Of a stretch of DNA of 5,553 bases, positions 5,078-5,553 are shown in pieces. How positions within the stretch are numbered: position 1 is the first letter of the stretch; every line of letters begins with the position of its first letter. Origin of the DNA: a bacterium (GTDB taxonomy: Bacteria > SZUA-79 > Acidulodesulfobacterales > Acidulodesulfobacteraceae); the NCBI GenBank assembly GCA_021828445.1, contig JAJZJD010000068.1, positions 1 through 5,553 of the forward strand. The letters are read 5' to 3'. Below the pieces are notes generated by a model. That model made no database searches and was not told the DNA's origin. It saw only the letters and a program-made list of their open reading frames with translations. A program made the translations under genes and the position numbers.

Positions 5078-5553
5078 TATAAGTCGGCGCCATATTTTTT
5101 AAAGTATCCAAATCTATTTTATGCTCTTTATCGCCGCCCGGCGTTTCGACGATGAGCGGAATTTTTTTTAGCCTTGCATCGTTTACTATAAACCTGAAAG
5201 CATCCAGCCCTATATAACCTTTTCCAATAGGGGCGTGCCTGTCCACTTTAGAGCCGAGGGGCTTCAGCGAATCGTTAAGGTGAAAGGCGCATAATTTCCC
5301 TATGCCTATAATTTTATCGAAATTTTTCATAAATTCATTATAATCCGCAAAAGTTCTTATATCGTATCCCGCGGCAAATATATGGCACGTATCTATGCAG
5401 ACCCCAAGCCTTTCGGGGTATCCGGTCAATTTAATTATTTTTGCGATATGCTCTAATTTATATCCTATTTGATTTCCCTGCCCCGCGGTGGTTTCCAGAG
5501 TTAAAAAAACATTTTTGAATTCCGCCGTTATACGCATAACCGCATCCAAATTA
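5067..5553 (-). CDS. nfo: Endonuclease IV (AP endonuclease), 5' end outside window
   Basis: Cleaves DNA on the 5' side of abasic sites in base excision repair, using a three-zinc centre in a TIM barrel. The frame stays open to the window edge, and 161 residues are visible. Counting the Asn codon at 5552-5550 as 1, the metal ligands are E20 (LETTAGQG), D54 and H57 (CIDTCHIFAAG), H91 (FHLND), D104 and H106 (KVDRHAPIG) and E136 (IVETPGG). Their spacing is identical to E145, D179, H182, H216, D229, H231 and E261 of E. coli Nfo, so about 125 N-terminal residues, including the first two His ligands, lie beyond the window. The TTG at 5549 is therefore internal, not the start. The end SYIIR-like tail (TYIIR) finishes inside the hldD gene, overlapping it by 11 bp tail to tail with no terminator between them. 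Confidence 0.96.
   Translation of the reverse strand, partial: NLDAVMRITAEFKNVFLTLETTAGQGNQIGYKLEHIAKIIKLTGYPERLGVCIDTCHIFAAGYDIRTFADYNEFMKNFDKIIGIGKLCAFHLNDSLKPLGSKVDRHAPIGKGYIGLDAFRFIVNDARLKKIPLIVETPGGDKEHKIDLDTLKNMAPTYIIR

Noticed and set aside
5547..5549. TTG as the start of the endonuclease IV gene
   Set aside because: The preceding codon continues the frame, and ligand spacing puts this position near residue 127 of E. coli Nfo, so it is internal.

Overview
The window reads as ordinary chromosomal DNA from an AT-rich Gram-negative bacterium. Gram-negative is inferred from a clear hldD gene (lipopolysaccharide core heptose) and a secreted PLD-type nuclease. Shine-Dalgarno sites are strong in several places, ATA and AGA/AGG codons are frequent, and at least one gene starts with TTG. 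The NifX-like and DUF134 proteins are common in anaerobes, so an anaerobic or Desulfobacterota-like host is possible. That lineage guess is weak, because no rRNA or other marker is present.

Layout, left to right: (1) the 3' part of a zinc-dependent alcohol dehydrogenase (+), cut by the window edge. (2) A perfect 44-bp palindrome (874-917) followed by a T tract. Its centre is an exact match to the 16-bp chromosomal parS centromere consensus. (3) A leftward two-gene operon: a DUF134 helix-turn-helix protein fused to a C-terminal zinc ribbon, then a NifX/NifB-like (COG1433) metal-cluster protein with a Cys/His-rich tail. Its promoter carries a palindrome across the predicted start site. (4) A divergent PfkB-family sugar-phosphate kinase (+), closest to Pfk-2, starting at TTG. 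(5) A DUF2784 membrane protein (-), whose stop overlaps the kinase stop. (6) A promoter region, then a secreted single-HKD phospholipase D-like protein (+) with an altered catalytic motif. (7) hldD (+), possibly co-transcribed with the PLD gene. (8) The 3' part of nfo, endonuclease IV (-), overlapping the hldD end by 11 bp and cut by the window edge.

The genes do not form one pathway. The items most worth a second look are the parS site built into what looks like the alcohol dehydrogenase terminator, and the DUF134 gene. The latter holds an in-frame perfect Shine-Dalgarno plus ATG that could yield a free zinc-ribbon protein. I saw no mobile element, CRISPR array, tRNA or rRNA, and no non-coding gap longer than about 220 bases.
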